From NCBI GenBank assembly GCA_034509425.1, contig JAVTVJ010000016.1, positions 1 through 64,000 of the forward strand: a DNA stretch of 64,000 bases, written 5' to 3'. The notes beneath the pieces are model-generated. The model had not been told where the DNA came from. It was given only the letters and a program-made list of their open reading frames with translations, and did not search any database. The stretch comes from Eopsaltria australis. Taxonomy: Eukaryota; Chordata; Aves; Passeriformes; Petroicidae. A program made the position numbers and the translations under genes. Of the stretch, positions 25,243-35,273 are shown piece by piece; positions within the stretch are counted from its first letter, which is position 1; every line of letters starts with the position of its first letter.

Positions 25243-26622
25243 TCTCCCCCTTTTCTTTTTCTTAAGAGGGTTTTTTGTACTAAAGAAACAAGAATATTTT
25301 TTTAAGCACAAAAACATGATAAGAACAATAGCTATAACTATGAGTACCCACAGAAGAGACTTAACGATGTCCACACCCCATCTCGAGATGCCCATATTGT
25401 CCAATAAATTCTGCAGCCAGTCTTTGCTTTCAGTTTTAAGTTGTTGGAGTTGATCTTTCATTTCTTGTATGGTGGCATGGATGCTTTTCAAATTCGAGGT
25501 TAAGTTCAGACAGCAGAGACCCTCGAACTCCTCGCACCCGTGCCCTTGGGCGAGGAGCACAAAGTCGATCGCCGCCCGATTTTGGAGGGTAGCGTGCTTG
25601 GTGGCATCTTCATCTTCTAACAGTTGGGACAATGCACGGGACGTGAGGTTGGCTTGTTTACCAAGCCAACACTCCAGGTGTGATAATTCCCCCAACGCCT
25701 TCGCAGCTGCCACCCAGGGCACAAAGATGGAGGCAGCCACCCTCTTAGAAAAGCTCCAATCAACAATTTGGCTATCGCAATCTGGATCCCAATTCTTCCA
25801 TTCACGTTTTTGGCGAGCCTGATCATATTCTTGGCGCCAATTGAGAATTTGAGTTTTGTTGGGGGTCAGGAGGGTTAACTTGCCCAACGTGCATGGCCCA
25901 CCTCGAAGACGGAATGGTATCCCAGCCCAAACCCAGTTGCCACAGATGAGAAACACTCCATTAGGGAGTGCTCTCGGGACATTACTGGACTTAGAAAGCG
26001 TGTTTGTGGTGTAATTACACCAAAAAGCCGAATTGTAAGCCGAATCAGTGGGGTCTACATTTTTGTAAGGGTAACGTTTCTGAACAGGGTTTTGAAGCCA
26101 ATCAGGTGCTTTTACTTGATATCCAAAATTCACGCAATATGCTGCTTTGGAGGACCCCAGCAGGTCCAATTCCTGGGGTTCCTCTGGTGTTCGCGGCAAG
26201 GTTCTAGTCCAGGAATCCCAAGTATCTACTGGGTTGGGCTTTTTACCTGCAAATGGGTAGTCGTTCATTTGCAGGGGGATACCCACCAGGCATGTCAACA
26301 TTGGGTCTGCTGCAGCATCCATGCCAAGGCAAAGGCTGTCCTGCCGAAGCGACTTTGCAAGGGTAATCCACACGTTTTCTTTGGGCTGCTGGACGAGCCA
26401 CTCGGTCATCTCCGGCAGGGTGCTCCATGTCAGGAACAGTAAGAACAGAACGTTTTGGGGCATCATCTCATCTGGGGTCTCAACTTGTGGGTTGGTATAT
26501 CTAAGAGTAAACAGTAAAAGGTGAGCAACGATATCAGACACTCCTTCTTCAGTTCTCCCCATCAACACCCAACATTCTCCCACCTTCATTCCCCCACCTT
26601 TATTAATAGAGTTAGTTCCCAT
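25147..26622 (-). CDS. env: Env of the ERVK-like provirus, gamma-type TM with CX6CC
   Basis: A 491-codon open frame. Env makes the surface (SU) and transmembrane (TM) glycoproteins that bind the cell and fuse membranes. A likely signal peptide begins at the internal Met pair near residue 53 (plus 26461-26466), followed by FLLFLTW. Around residues 290-310 a KR dibasic site precedes a hydrophobic fusion-peptide-like run. TM shows a CEEFEGLCC motif (CX6CC, the covalent SU-TM type). A hydrophobic anchor near residue 440 is followed by a basic tail. Several N-X-T/S sites are present. The tail is encoded across the polypurine tract and into the LTR. The true start depends on splicing and is uncertain. 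It appears uninterrupted. Confidence 0.85.
   Translation of the reverse strand: MGTNSINKGGGMKVGECWVLMGRTEEGVSDIVAHLLLFTLRYTNPQVETPDEMMPQNVLFLLFLTWSTLPEMTEWLVQQPKENVWITLAKSLRQDSLCLGMDAAADPMLTCLVGIPLQMNDYPFAGKKPNPVDTWDSWTRTLPRTPEEPQELDLLGSSKAAYCVNFGYQVKAPDWLQNPVQKRYPYKNVDPTDSAYNSAFWCNYTTNTLSKSSNVPRALPNGVFLICGNWVWAGIPFRLRGGPCTLGKLTLLTPNKTQILNWRQEYDQARQKREWKNWDPDCDSQIVDWSFSKRVAASIFVPWVAAAKALGELSHLECWLGKQANLTSRALSQLLEDEDATKHATLQNRAAIDFVLLAQGHGCEEFEGLCCLNLTSNLKSIHATIQEMKDQLQQLKTESKDWLQNLLDNMGISRWGVDIVKSLLWVLIVIAIVLIMFLCLKKYSCFFSTKNPLKKKKRGRCWGCLLGDETPKTFRSFLHLVGQSTRRKVSP
25243..25260 (-). other. Polypurine tract of the ERVK-like provirus
   Basis: The minus strand reads AAAAAGAAAAGGGGGAGA immediately before the 3' LTR, the primer for plus-strand DNA synthesis. 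It also encodes the Lys-rich part of the Env tail. Confidence 0.9.
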
Positions 26623-26703
26623 CTCTTAACAGGTTAGTTGAAGGGGATGAGGTAGGGTTAATGATAGGGTAGGGCAGAGGTAATTGACAAAGGTTGTAGC
26701 GTC

Positions 26704-29444
26704 TCAGACGCTGTTACATCGCATCTGGCAGGTAGGTCGTGATCCTATTCCGAAGGGAGGATCAGGTAAGTCCATTTTTGGTGTTTTCTTCCTCTTTCTT
26801 CTCTTCCATGCATTCGTTGGGTCGCTGTTTTCTTCTGTGGCTTGGTCAGTGCGTCTTTTCAAAAACGGTTTAATATTCTTTGCTGGGAGCCAGCGTGGTC
26901 CGCCTGGGGTGGAGACACAACCATACCCCCTCCCCCAGACAATTAGCGGCACTGGCCCCAGTATCTGGTGACTCTCGGGATCCTTATACAGCACTTCTGG
27001 ATTTTCTGCCAATTTTGCCCTAGCCGAATTGGTAAAATGTCTAAAAACGGGGGGAGTTGGCTCTGTGTTTGAACAATTTAGAAAATTTAGGACGAAAAGA
27101 GCTTTACAGAGGCGCTCAATGGGTGACTTTTCCTCTGTCCCTCCCCGCTGCTGTACAAGGATCCTCTTCAAATCTTTATGTTTTCTCTCCACAAGGGCTT
27201 GCCCCGTGGGAGAATGTGGAATGCCTGTCCTATGTTCAATCCCCCAGTCCTGCATAAATTTTTGCAGACTGGCAGATACATAGGCTGGGCCATTATCAGT
27301 CTTTATTTGTTTGGGGACCCCTAGTACGGAGAATGCCATCATGTAATGTTTTTTGACATCTTTGGCTTTTTCTCTGGTGTGGGCGGAAGCAAAAACTGCA
27401 CTTGAAAAAGTGTCTACAGACACGTGGATGTATTTAAGCCTTCCAAAGGGCGCAAAATGCGTGACATCTGACTGCCATAACTCATTGGAGTTCAGCCCCC
27501 TAGGGTTGACTCCTTGATTAAATGCGGGTAATTGGTACTGCTGACATGAGGGGCATGTGGCTACAATGGCTCTAGCTTGCTCCAGAGAAAGACTGAACAT
27601 TCTCCGGAGGGCCGGCGCATTCTGATGGAAAAACTGGTGGCTCGAGCGAGCCTGTGCGAATGTGTCAGGGATGTTACATGCCTGCACAGGCATTGCCAGG
27701 GCATCAGCTCTCGCGTTTCCCTCTGCGATAAATCCGGGAAGGCCTGAGTGTGATCTCACATGTATAATATAGTACGGATGCTTGCGGTGGGACAGGAGCT
27801 CGATTAAACGCGCCAGCAACCCAAACAGTTTACGATTTTGGACCTCCTTTAATAGGGAATGTTCAGCCCTGGAGACTACCCTGGCCACATATGCCGAATC
27901 AGTGACCAAATTGATAGGTCGCTCCTCGAACCTTTCAAATACCCTGACCACTGCAGCTAGTTCAGCTACCTGTGGTGATCCCTCGACCACCTGAACTTCC
28001 TCGTCCCACTCAAGGGTTTCTGGATCTCTCCAAGTTAATACGGACTTGTGAGACGACCTAGAGCCGTCAGTGAAGACGGTCAGGGCATTTTTAATTGGGG
28101 TTTTACTTTGCACAAAATTTGGAGCCAGGTGAAATTCTGTATTGAACAGTTGATGTTTTAATTTTTGATTACCAATTTGGCCTGGGTAACTCTCCAAGGC
28201 TAACTGGAAGTTTTCACTCTCTTAGAAAACTTCCTCAAATTTATCTTGCTTCCAGGGAACTTGTATGTATGTGAAATCACACCCGGTGAGGGTGCGGAGC
28301 CGGTGCCGAGCTCGTGTAATGAGCTCTGCCACTAAGTCTTGCGGCCTTGAAATAGTTTTGGACGGGGTGTGGGGCAAAAAGACCCACTCTATGATTAAGA
28401 GTGCATCTTTCACCCCCTCGTCCCATTGGAAGATCAACCCTTGATACTTAGGTGTTTCCCCTAATATAATGAGTCTGAAAGGGAGATCTGGGTTGACCCT
28501 GTGTGCCCGTTTGGTTGTGATTGCCCACAGTACCTTTTTGATGGTGTCTTCACCTTCTGGGGTGATGACAATAGGAGCATCCAGGGCCTGTCCTCCTTTT
28601 AGAAGCTCGAACAATGGTGCCAGTTCCGTGGTCTTCAGGCCTAGGAGGGGGCGGATCCAATTGATGGACCCGCATAGCTGGTGGAGTTCCCGGAGCGTAG
28701 AAGGGTGGTCCTCTATTTTTAACAGCTGCGGAGCGATGGTGTTCTCGGCGATTTTGGTCCCTAGGTATCTCCATGGCGCTGTTTGCTGTATTTTCTCTGG
28801 GTGGACCTCCATCCCTGCGCCTTCAATCGCCGCAATGACTCCTGCTAACGCTGAATCTAAATAAGTCTGTTCAGGTGCGCAGATGAGTACATCGTCCATA
28901 TAATGGAGGATTTTTGCCTTGGGGAAAGCCTTACGAACCGGGGACAGCACCTCTGAGACGTACCATTGGCAGATTACGGGGCTGGCTTTCATTCCTTGCG
29001 GAAGGACTAGCCAATGGTATCTCCTCATCGGTGCTTCTCGGTTCGTTGATGGTAAGGAAAAGGCGAACCTTGGAGCATCTACTGGGTTTAAAGGAATGCT
29101 AAAAAAGCAGTCCTTAATATCTATAATAGCGATGGGCCAGCCTTTAGGTAACATTGCAGGTGATGGAAGTCCCGGTTGCAACGGGCCCATCTCCTCCATG
29201 ACGTTGTTGATGGCCCGCAAGTCATGGAGGAGTCTCCATTTGTCTTTGCCTGGTTTTTTAATGACAAATACAGGCGAATTCCAGGGGCTATTCGAAGGTG
29301 TTATGTGACCTTTGGCTAGTTGTTCTGCTATGAGTTCCTCGAGGGCACGCAATTTTTCCCCTCTCAGGGGCCACTGCTCCACTCTCACTGGTGTATCGGT
29401 GAGCCATTTAATGGGTGGAGTGGCACGTGCCACAGTGGCCCTGA
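26704..29444 (-). pseudogene. pol: ERVK-like pol (RT, RNase H, integrase) with one stop codon
   Basis: One frame runs from the pro-pol frameshift to 26704, broken only by TAA at 28222-28224. The 403-codon first part has RT palm motifs: LHDLRAIN, LPQGM and YMDD at 28891-28902. The 497-codon second part has RNase H motifs (FTDGS, a Glu in VAELAAV, TDSAYV), the integrase zinc site (HQFFHQN with CPSC) and the DDE core (Asp in QSDVTHF, Asp in KTDNGPAY, Glu in LVERKHK). The stop lies in the RT-RNase H connection, so RT might be made but not RNase H or integrase. It could be a real mutation or a base-call error. The reading frame upstream of the first listed start is entered by frameshifting, not by its own ATG. 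Confidence 0.92.
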
Positions 29445-30314
29445 CTAGAAACCCCTAGGTGTTGGTGGGGGTGGGATTTCTAGCCTGGCTCCCCATTGAG
29501 ACAGGACGTCTCGCCCCCATAATGTGAATCCTGATGGGATGACAAATGGGCGGACGGAAGCAGTATGTCCATCGGGGCCCTCGATTAAGATGTCTGTGGA
29601 ACTCCTTTTTGATGTGACTGAGCCACCAATCCCCATCAGGCTGCCTGCAGTCTCCTTTGTTCCCCAACTTTGGGGCCAATCAGTCTGGGAAATTATAGTT
29701 ACATCTGCTCCGGTATCTAACATACCGTAGCAGGTTGCTGAAGAATGTCCATTGATAAGCTTGCAATCAATAACGGGCTCGTCATTTCCTACAATCTCAG
29801 TCCACCAAACATACGGTGTTCGGATGTTCTTAGGGATATTTTCTGGCAACACAATTGCTTGCCCTACCCACGTTCCTTTGGGTAAAAACCAGGGAGTAGT
29901 ATTGGGGCAAACTGTGATGCTTAAGTTCTTCCCTGAGTGGTATGTTTTAATTTCCGGAATAACAAATATTCCAGGGGGGCCTCTGCTAGAGTCTCCCATT
30001 AGCAAAACAGTCATTTTTACAGAGGGTGCATTTTTAAGTGTCACAGCCACATGTTGAAACTCATTTGAGGTGAGGTGAAGGGTAGACGCAGTCATTACCT
30101 GAAATCTCCCCAGTACCTCCGGTATTGAGGGGTGTTGGGGATAATGAAGGTCTAACTCAGGTGCCGGTGCGGAGTCTCCTTCCTGGACAGCCTTTAATTT
30201 GTTGGTTCCGGAGTGCGGCGCTGCTCCGCGCTCGTCTCCCCGTTTCCCGACGTTGTCCAGGCCGGTTGTTGTGGCTGGGTCCACCACGGGAACATCGGTG
30301 GATAGAAACCCCAT
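29445..30314 (-). CDS. pro: ERVK-like pro (dUTPase-like domain plus aspartic protease)
   Basis: It lies in the -1 frame relative to gag and overlaps gag's end. The N-terminal half resembles a dUTPase (GPPGIFVIPEI and LPKGTWVGQAIVLP match the general layout of its conserved motifs, though the catalytic residues look altered). The C-terminal half is a retroviral aspartic protease with LDTGADVTII, a GIGG flap and a terminal segment with GRDVLSQWGA. It matures Gag and Pol. It is reached by frameshifting at 30242-30248 and ends at TAG 29445-29447, right after the second slippery site. Confidence 0.88.
   Translation of the reverse strand: MGFLSTDVPVVDPATTTGLDNVGKRGDERGAAPHSGTNKLKAVQEGDSAPAPELDLHYPQHPSIPEVLGRFQVMTASTLHLTSNEFQHVAVTLKNAPSVKMTVLLMGDSSRGPPGIFVIPEIKTYHSGKNLSITVCPNTTPWFLPKGTWVGQAIVLPENIPKNIRTPYVWWTEIVGNDEPVIDCKLINGHSSATCYGMLDTGADVTIISQTDWPQSWGTKETAGSLMGIGGSVTSKRSSTDILIEGPDGHTASVRPFVIPSGFTLWGRDVLSQWGARLEIPPPPTPRGF
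29448..29454 (-). promoter_or_regulatory. Pro-pol -1 frameshift heptamer GGGTTTC
   Basis: The minus strand has G GGT TTC in the pro frame immediately before its TAG stop. Slipping back one base enters the pol frame, whose own upstream stop lies just before the heptamer. It fits X XXY YYZ. Confidence 0.75.
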
Positions 30315-32239
30315 GGTGGTGGTGTGGAGCTTGGACCTAGGAGAGACTTAGATCCATTGTTAGGAGGTTTCTGCTTGTTTTGTCTGGATTTTTTACAGTC
30401 TTTAACAAAGTGTCCTGTGCCACCACAATTGTAACATTTCTTACTTGAATTGGTCTCAATTTCAACAGCAAATGTTGATGACTTTATTTTTGGATGAGGA
30501 GTTTTAGTCTCTGATTCAACTGGGTGGAGTCTTACTTGTGCACACCTTTCGGTAATAAATTCAATGGAAGGAGGGGGTTCTAAGGGAAGCATATCTATAA
30601 CACGATGACATTCCGTATTAGCATTCTCCCGGGCCACCTCTGTCAACAACTCCTTTAGCATCTTAGGGTCAGTGATAACTCTTGACATCGCCCCCCTGAG
30701 GCGATCTACAAAATCTGCAAAATTTTCCACTGGCTCCTGCCGGATTGCTGTATAACTTTTAGGTGGACCCATTTCAATAGGAAGACTAAAAAGGATGCAT
30801 TTGGCAGCATTTTGGATGTCTATTAAAACTTCTTCTGGTATATTTGTCTCTTGATCCCTTCCTTTGGACATGTTCCCCTCTCCTGCCAGGTGTTGCATTG
30901 TGAGGGCTGCCTTATTGGGATCGTTTTTGTACAGTTCTAACAGTTTTTGCAGTTCCCTCTTCCACCTTTTTTCCCAGATCCAAAAGTGACTCTCTATTAA
31001 CAAACTGGATATTAGGGTCTTTATGTCATGTGGCACGAGGACATTAGTCTCAAAAGTGGCGTTAATTAGTCCTTTGAAATACGATGAATCCCTCCCAAAT
31101 TCTTTCGCAGCCTTGCAAATCTCCTTAATGGAGGCCTGCGAGATCAGTTCCCACCGGGGGTTGGCTCTTTGCCGGTTGTAAGTCACCGGCGCGGCGAATG
31201 GAAAAGTCGCGGCACCAGCCGGAGCTGTGTAGGTCTCAGGCTTCCCCCCTCCCTGTGCCAGACCGTGGGAACCGGAAGGGGGGGCGTGGGAACCCAGAAG
31301 GTGGGAGGGGTTCGCGGCGGGAGGGGTTGGGAGGTAGGCGGGCTGAGGGGTGGAAGGGGTTGGGCAGGGAACCGAAGGCGTGGAGAGAACTGGGGGGGGG
31401 AGTAGGGAAGGTGGGAGGGGGCCCGCCGGAGTGACACCATCGGCCGCGATGGGAGGGACCGACGGACACGCAATCGACGGAGGGTAGGAGGAGCAAGGGG
31501 TGGGGAGGAAGGGATTCCCGCCGTCCGCACCCGCGCATGCGCACACAACACACTGATGACCGCTTCGCGGCGAGCTGGCACAGCCCCCATTTCGTGGTGG
31601 CGCAGCACGAAATTCGCTGCCGCCACTTCGCTGTGGTGCAGCAGAAAATTCTGTAACAGTACTAACAGTGCTATAACATGGAGGGAATGGAAGCACAACG
31701 AGTGCAACTGGGATAGCGGGTTGAGGGAAGAGGGAAAGGTTACAATCCGTCCCAGGGTGGCCCGTCCCGGGGCGAAAGGGGTTGGTGGAGCCCGTACCGC
31801 GGTCGGAGCTTTCTGGACTCCGGATTTCTCCCCCGGGCTCTCGGGCAACGGGGGGTACCTCGGCAGAGTCCCCGCCAGGGATAGTGGGTGTCGGGTTAAT
31901 GGGGTTAGGAGAACCGGTAGGAAGGGGGGGGGTAACAATCCCTGAACTTTCCCCGTTCGTAGATAAAACCCGATAAATTAAAATTTGTAAAGAAAAAAAC
32001 TTTCTAACTGAATCATCCCCGGAATTCGCGGTTTCTGTTAACTTAAACCCTACTTCATCCCAAAACGTACGAGTTAAGACAGAAGAAGGTGCTGTAAAGG
32101 GAACAGAAGCGGCGACCCATCGAAGAAATTTCTTTAACAGTTTTTTATCAAAAGACTCCCCACTCCCAACTAATTTAACTTTAACACTATAATACATAAA
32201 GGAAAGCTCCCTCTCCCTTTTTGAAAAACGGATTCCCAT
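30194..32239 (-). CDS. gag: Gag of the ERVK-like provirus
   Basis: A 681-codon open frame encoding the virion core. It starts MG, a candidate N-myristoylation site for membrane targeting. A matrix-like first 100 residues are followed by a long Pro-rich, GC-rich segment (plus about 31190-31960). The capsid has a major homology region around residue 495 (QEPVENFADFVDRL). One CCHC zinc knuckle, CYNCGGTGHFVKDC, lies at about residues 602-615 (plus 30395-30436). Only one knuckle is seen, whereas many betaretroviruses have two. It appears intact. The Pro-rich segment makes antisense frames look open; those are shadows. Confidence 0.93.
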   Translation of the reverse strand: MGIRFSKRERELSFMYYSVKVKLVGSGESFDKKLLKKFLRWVAASVPFTAPSSVLTRTFWDEVGFKLTETANSGDDSVRKFFSLQILIYRVLSTNGESSGIVTPPLPTGSPNPINPTPTIPGGDSAEVPPVAREPGGEIRSPESSDRGTGSTNPFRPGTGHPGTDCNLSLFPQPAIPVALVVLPFPPCYSTVSTVTEFSAAPQRSGGSEFRAAPPRNGGCASSPRSGHQCVVCACAGADGGNPFLPTPCSSYPPSIACPSVPPIAADGVTPAGPLPPSLLPPPVLSTPSVPCPTPSTPQPAYLPTPPAANPSHLLGSHAPPSGSHGLAQGGGKPETYTAPAGAATFPFAAPVTYNRQRANPRWELISQASIKEICKAAKEFGRDSSYFKGLINATFETNVLVPHDIKTLISSLLIESHFWIWEKRWKRELQKLLELYKNDPNKAALTMQHLAGEGNMSKGRDQETNIPEEVLIDIQNAAKCILFSLPIEMGPPKSYTAIRQEPVENFADFVDRLRGAMSRVITDPKMLKELLTEVARENANTECHRVIDMLPLEPPPSIEFITERCAQVRLHPVESETKTPHPKIKSSTFAVEIETNSSKKCYNCGGTGHFVKDCKKSRQNKQKPPNNGSKSLLGPSSTPPPWGFYPPMFPWWTQPQQPAWTTSGNGETSAEQRRTPEPTN
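30242..30248 (-). promoter_or_regulatory. Gag-pro -1 frameshift heptamer GGGAAAC
   Basis: In the gag frame it reads G GGA AAC, a classical slippery site. A GC-rich stretch follows within a few bases (GAGCGCGGAGCAGCGCCGC) and could fold into the stimulatory stem. Confidence 0.85.
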
Positions 32240-32581
32240 TTTTCTATTAAGGGAGGAATTCCCTCAACCCCGAGAAAAAAAAGGCAAAATGTGGCGGAAA
32301 AAATCCGAAAGCTTACCGCACCGGTCGACCTTTCGGCTAGTTTCTTCCTTTCCCCTCTAGACCACGTCCCCGAGGGCTGCAGTACTGGAACACCGCCAAA
32401 TAAATCCAAAAAAGGGTATGAGGGTCTTCGCCGCGGTCAGCTCTCTGGCACCCGGTGCCAGGGGTCACTGACCGTCCCGCAAGATCCCCCCTCTAAAACA
32501 GGAGGCGATCGTGCGGGGAGTGGCCCACAACGGCGTCTTCGTCGGTGGTGACGAGCTGTCTTCTGTGATCCGAAAAGAAAC

Positions 32582-32599
32582 CACAAATGTTGGGCGCCA
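32582..32599 (-). other. Primer binding site of the ERVK-like provirus
   Basis: The minus strand reads TGGCGCCCAACATTTGTG, two bases after the 5' LTR. The first 12 bases match a tRNA-Lys primer site; the rest has drifted. Confidence 0.8.
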
Positions 32600-32601
32600 A
32601 C

Positions 32602-33232
32602 TGCAGTTATTTTTTTTTCTCTAGTGTCCCCAGCCTCCTGCCGGTGGTTGCCTTTTGCTATCCGCTTGTCCTCGAATACCCTAACCCTGAGGTGGGTAGA
32701 CGAGGGAACCACAGGGGTTCAGCAGAAGCTAGAGGCATCGGAGGGTCGAGGGTTATTTCTTTGGATCACCAGAGTGTCAGCGAAGAAACAGGAGCGACTC
32801 TTAGCTCGGCAACAGAGAGGGTTTTATTCTGCTCTGGATCCGGGGGCTAAGAGCCCCGAACTGGCGTCGTGCATGAACTTAAATACAACATAGTTTAACC
32901 AATCAGAGGTCGGGAGTGGGGAGGAGTTAGGGAGGGACTGGGGTATAACAACCATAGGGAAGAGAGGAAGGGAGGAGACAGGGGTGAACAACGAATCAAC
33001 AACTGTGGAACACAGAACTTTCCAGAACTGGGTATGAACTTAGAATAAGAGTGACAAACAATAAACCCAATAACAATAAGGTAGGAGTAACTTGGGGAGT
33101 GGCCCTGTTAGGGGCTAAACCATTGTAGTTTCAGTATCAGGGGGAAACTTTCCTCCTGGTGGACTGACCCACCAGGTGGAGGAACGATCTAAAGGTCTTA
33201 GGGGTTTCATCTCCAAGGAGACAACCCCAACA
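32602..33232 (-). repeat. 5' LTR of the ERVK-like provirus
   Basis: About 631 bp with the same ends as the 3' LTR. It would drive transcription of the provirus leftwards. Roughly 15 differences from the 3' LTR, all in the half nearer the primer site. Confidence 0.93.
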
Positions 33233-33238
33233 GTCAAA

Positions 33239-34236
33239 AACAGGGAAATACTAAAAATGCCTATTAAATTTTATGAAATGCACACAAAAAATACTAAAAG
33301 TAAAAATTTCATTATTCAGTACCAGTTGAGTTACTTGCTACAGTACTTTTTACAATCAAGTAGCTAGACAGTGTTCTACTGCCAGCTACAAAAATATGAA
33401 AATCATATTAATGCTTGTGCAGTTGCTCATAGTAGTTGAGAGGCAATTGAAAAGAAAAAGGCTTACTAGGTACCAAATAAAACATTGCTACCCAATTATT
33501 CAGAAAACATTTGTCAAGTGCAATTAGTACAAAACATTGATATTTCTACCCTATATTGAATCTATAAATAGATTGTAAAAATTACCAAAAAAAAAAGTAA
33601 AAAAGACCATAAAATCACATATTACCAGGCAAGAGATCAACTGGGCATAGAATCCCATGTAAACAAAACTGACAACAGTAAAGTGTCTCCATAGTATAAA
33701 CAGGATGTTATTTCCAAAAGAAAAAACCCTCAAATTCACACTTTCTTATAATTTTCAATACATAACTTTTAAGCCATTTCCATTCTCATTTTAGCTGGTT
33801 AGCTGTACTCATCCTTTGACTGGAAATGTGGCACAATCTCTTCCACTTCAATTACAATATTGAATTTCAGATTTTGCTGTAAGAAAAGAAGACTCAGGAA
33901 GTTCCCCTTAATGGGAAGAACAGCTCATACATGTTAAAATGCACTTTATCTCCACAGGTTTGAAGCATGAAGGTTCATAATGCAAGTGGGAGGCACAGCT
34001 GCTGTAAACTCAACATCTACTCAGTTTGGTATGAATATCAAGCACCAACATGGCTGGTTTCATTTTTCAAATGAAGAATGCCTCTGCTTCTTTCCATTCC
34101 ATACTAAATGAAAATCTGTGCATCACACCAAAAAAAAATATTTTTTTTCATCCTACACAGTTGTGTTCAAGGCTAGAGAGCATTTAGCCATCAGCCTTAG
34201 TATAAAATATAATTTCAAAGTATTATACTCTTGTTC
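33239..34236. other. AT-rich noncoding spacer
   Basis: DNA between the ERVK and ERVL-2 insertions, with no recognisable gene or repeat. It ends in the TTTCT target copied by ERVL-2. Confidence 0.55.
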
Positions 34237-34241
34237 TTTCT

Positions 34242-35165
34242 TGTCCTGGTTTGAAGGACAGGTGTCTGTTAAGGAAGGCAGAAGCCTCCCTTTGAATGGG
34301 AAACTGTAACCCCTCTCCCTCCGAATTATTATAAATTTGAAATCAAGAGGCTCTCAGGCAAAGATATGGGAATAGGAATAACAGTTCTTTACTACTATCT
34401 AAAACAAGGATAACAAATAACAACAACTATAACGTTAACCAACAAACAAACCAGAAACCCAGTGGCAGCCTGCTCGGCTTCAGGCACCTTTTCCCTTTGG
34501 TGCAGTTCCGTCACAGCCTGCAGGGGGCGCTCTGGGTGTGATGATTCCCCGGTGCCTGCAGAGGGCGCTCTGGGTGTGATGATTCCCCGGTGCCTGCAGG
34601 GGGCGCTCCGGCGTGAGCTCAGGTCGCACACGGCAATGGCGGCTGCCCGAGGCACGGAGGGATGGAGGAGAGCCCTTGCTCCACAGACCCTCGGGAGGGG
34701 CAGCTGGTGTTGGTGCCACAGCAGGATCCCCGGACACAGGGAGCTGGGACGGTAAGGGGTCTCCACGTGCAGGGAAAAACCCCGCTACAATGTAGCGGAG
34801 AAAAGCGGGCTGGTGGCTGGCAGGTCGGCTCCGGATGGGGCAGAGGGCAGAGACTCACAGCAGACAGACCGGCAGCTCCGCGCTGGCTTCTCAGGGGCCG
34901 TGGGTTCAGCAGACAGCAGCTCCGACCGTCCAGCTCCGAGGGTCCCGAGCAAGAGAGTGTGACCTCCCCCCTGCCCTTGCGTTTCAGTCTCTCCAAATCT
35001 CGAGTTACCAGGCTCTGCTTCCATGAGGGGCAATTTTGCCCCACCCTGCCAAGGAGAAAGGCTACAGCCTTGTGCTTTGTTTCTCTTAAGTACCCAGTCA
35101 TTTGTGTCCTAGCAACCCATGGGAGAAAAATTCCTGAGGAAAAGAACCAGATCCAACCTTCAGCA
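34242..35165 (-). repeat. 3' LTR of ERVL-2
   Basis: About 924 bp; minus-strand ends TGCTGAAGG and CCAGGACA. It has about three copies of the 37-39-bp GCAG-GGGCGCTCTGGGTG unit near 34520-34610. A purine tract AATTCAGGGTGGAGAA (plus 35166-35181) precedes it on the minus strand. Confidence 0.94.
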
Positions 35166-35273
35166 TTCTCCACCCTGAATTTTTTTCCCATGCAAACACC
35201 TTACATCAAATTTAAAATTTCGAGGTATATACATACATGCAGATACAGATACAAGTGCAGTGTCATAAGTAGT

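Larger units (their letters stand above)
24613..33232 (-). mobile_element. Full-length ERVK-like (betaretrovirus-like) provirus
   Basis: A complete 8.6-kb provirus in viral order on the minus strand: 5' LTR (right), primer site, gag, pro, pol, env, polypurine tract, 3' LTR (left). It is flanked by the perfect 6-bp duplication GTCAAA (24607-24612 and 33233-33238), showing one clean integration. Gag, pro and pol lie in three successive -1 frames with a slippery heptamer at each junction, the betaretroviral plan. LTR divergence is roughly 2 percent by eye, so the insertion is fairly young. The only evident pol defect is one in-frame stop at 28222-28224. Confidence 0.95.

Noticed and set aside
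31169..31945. Several overlapping frames on both strands in the GC-rich part of ERVK gag
   Set aside because: Pro-rich, GC-rich composition removes stop codons in all frames; only the 681-codon gag frame has domains.
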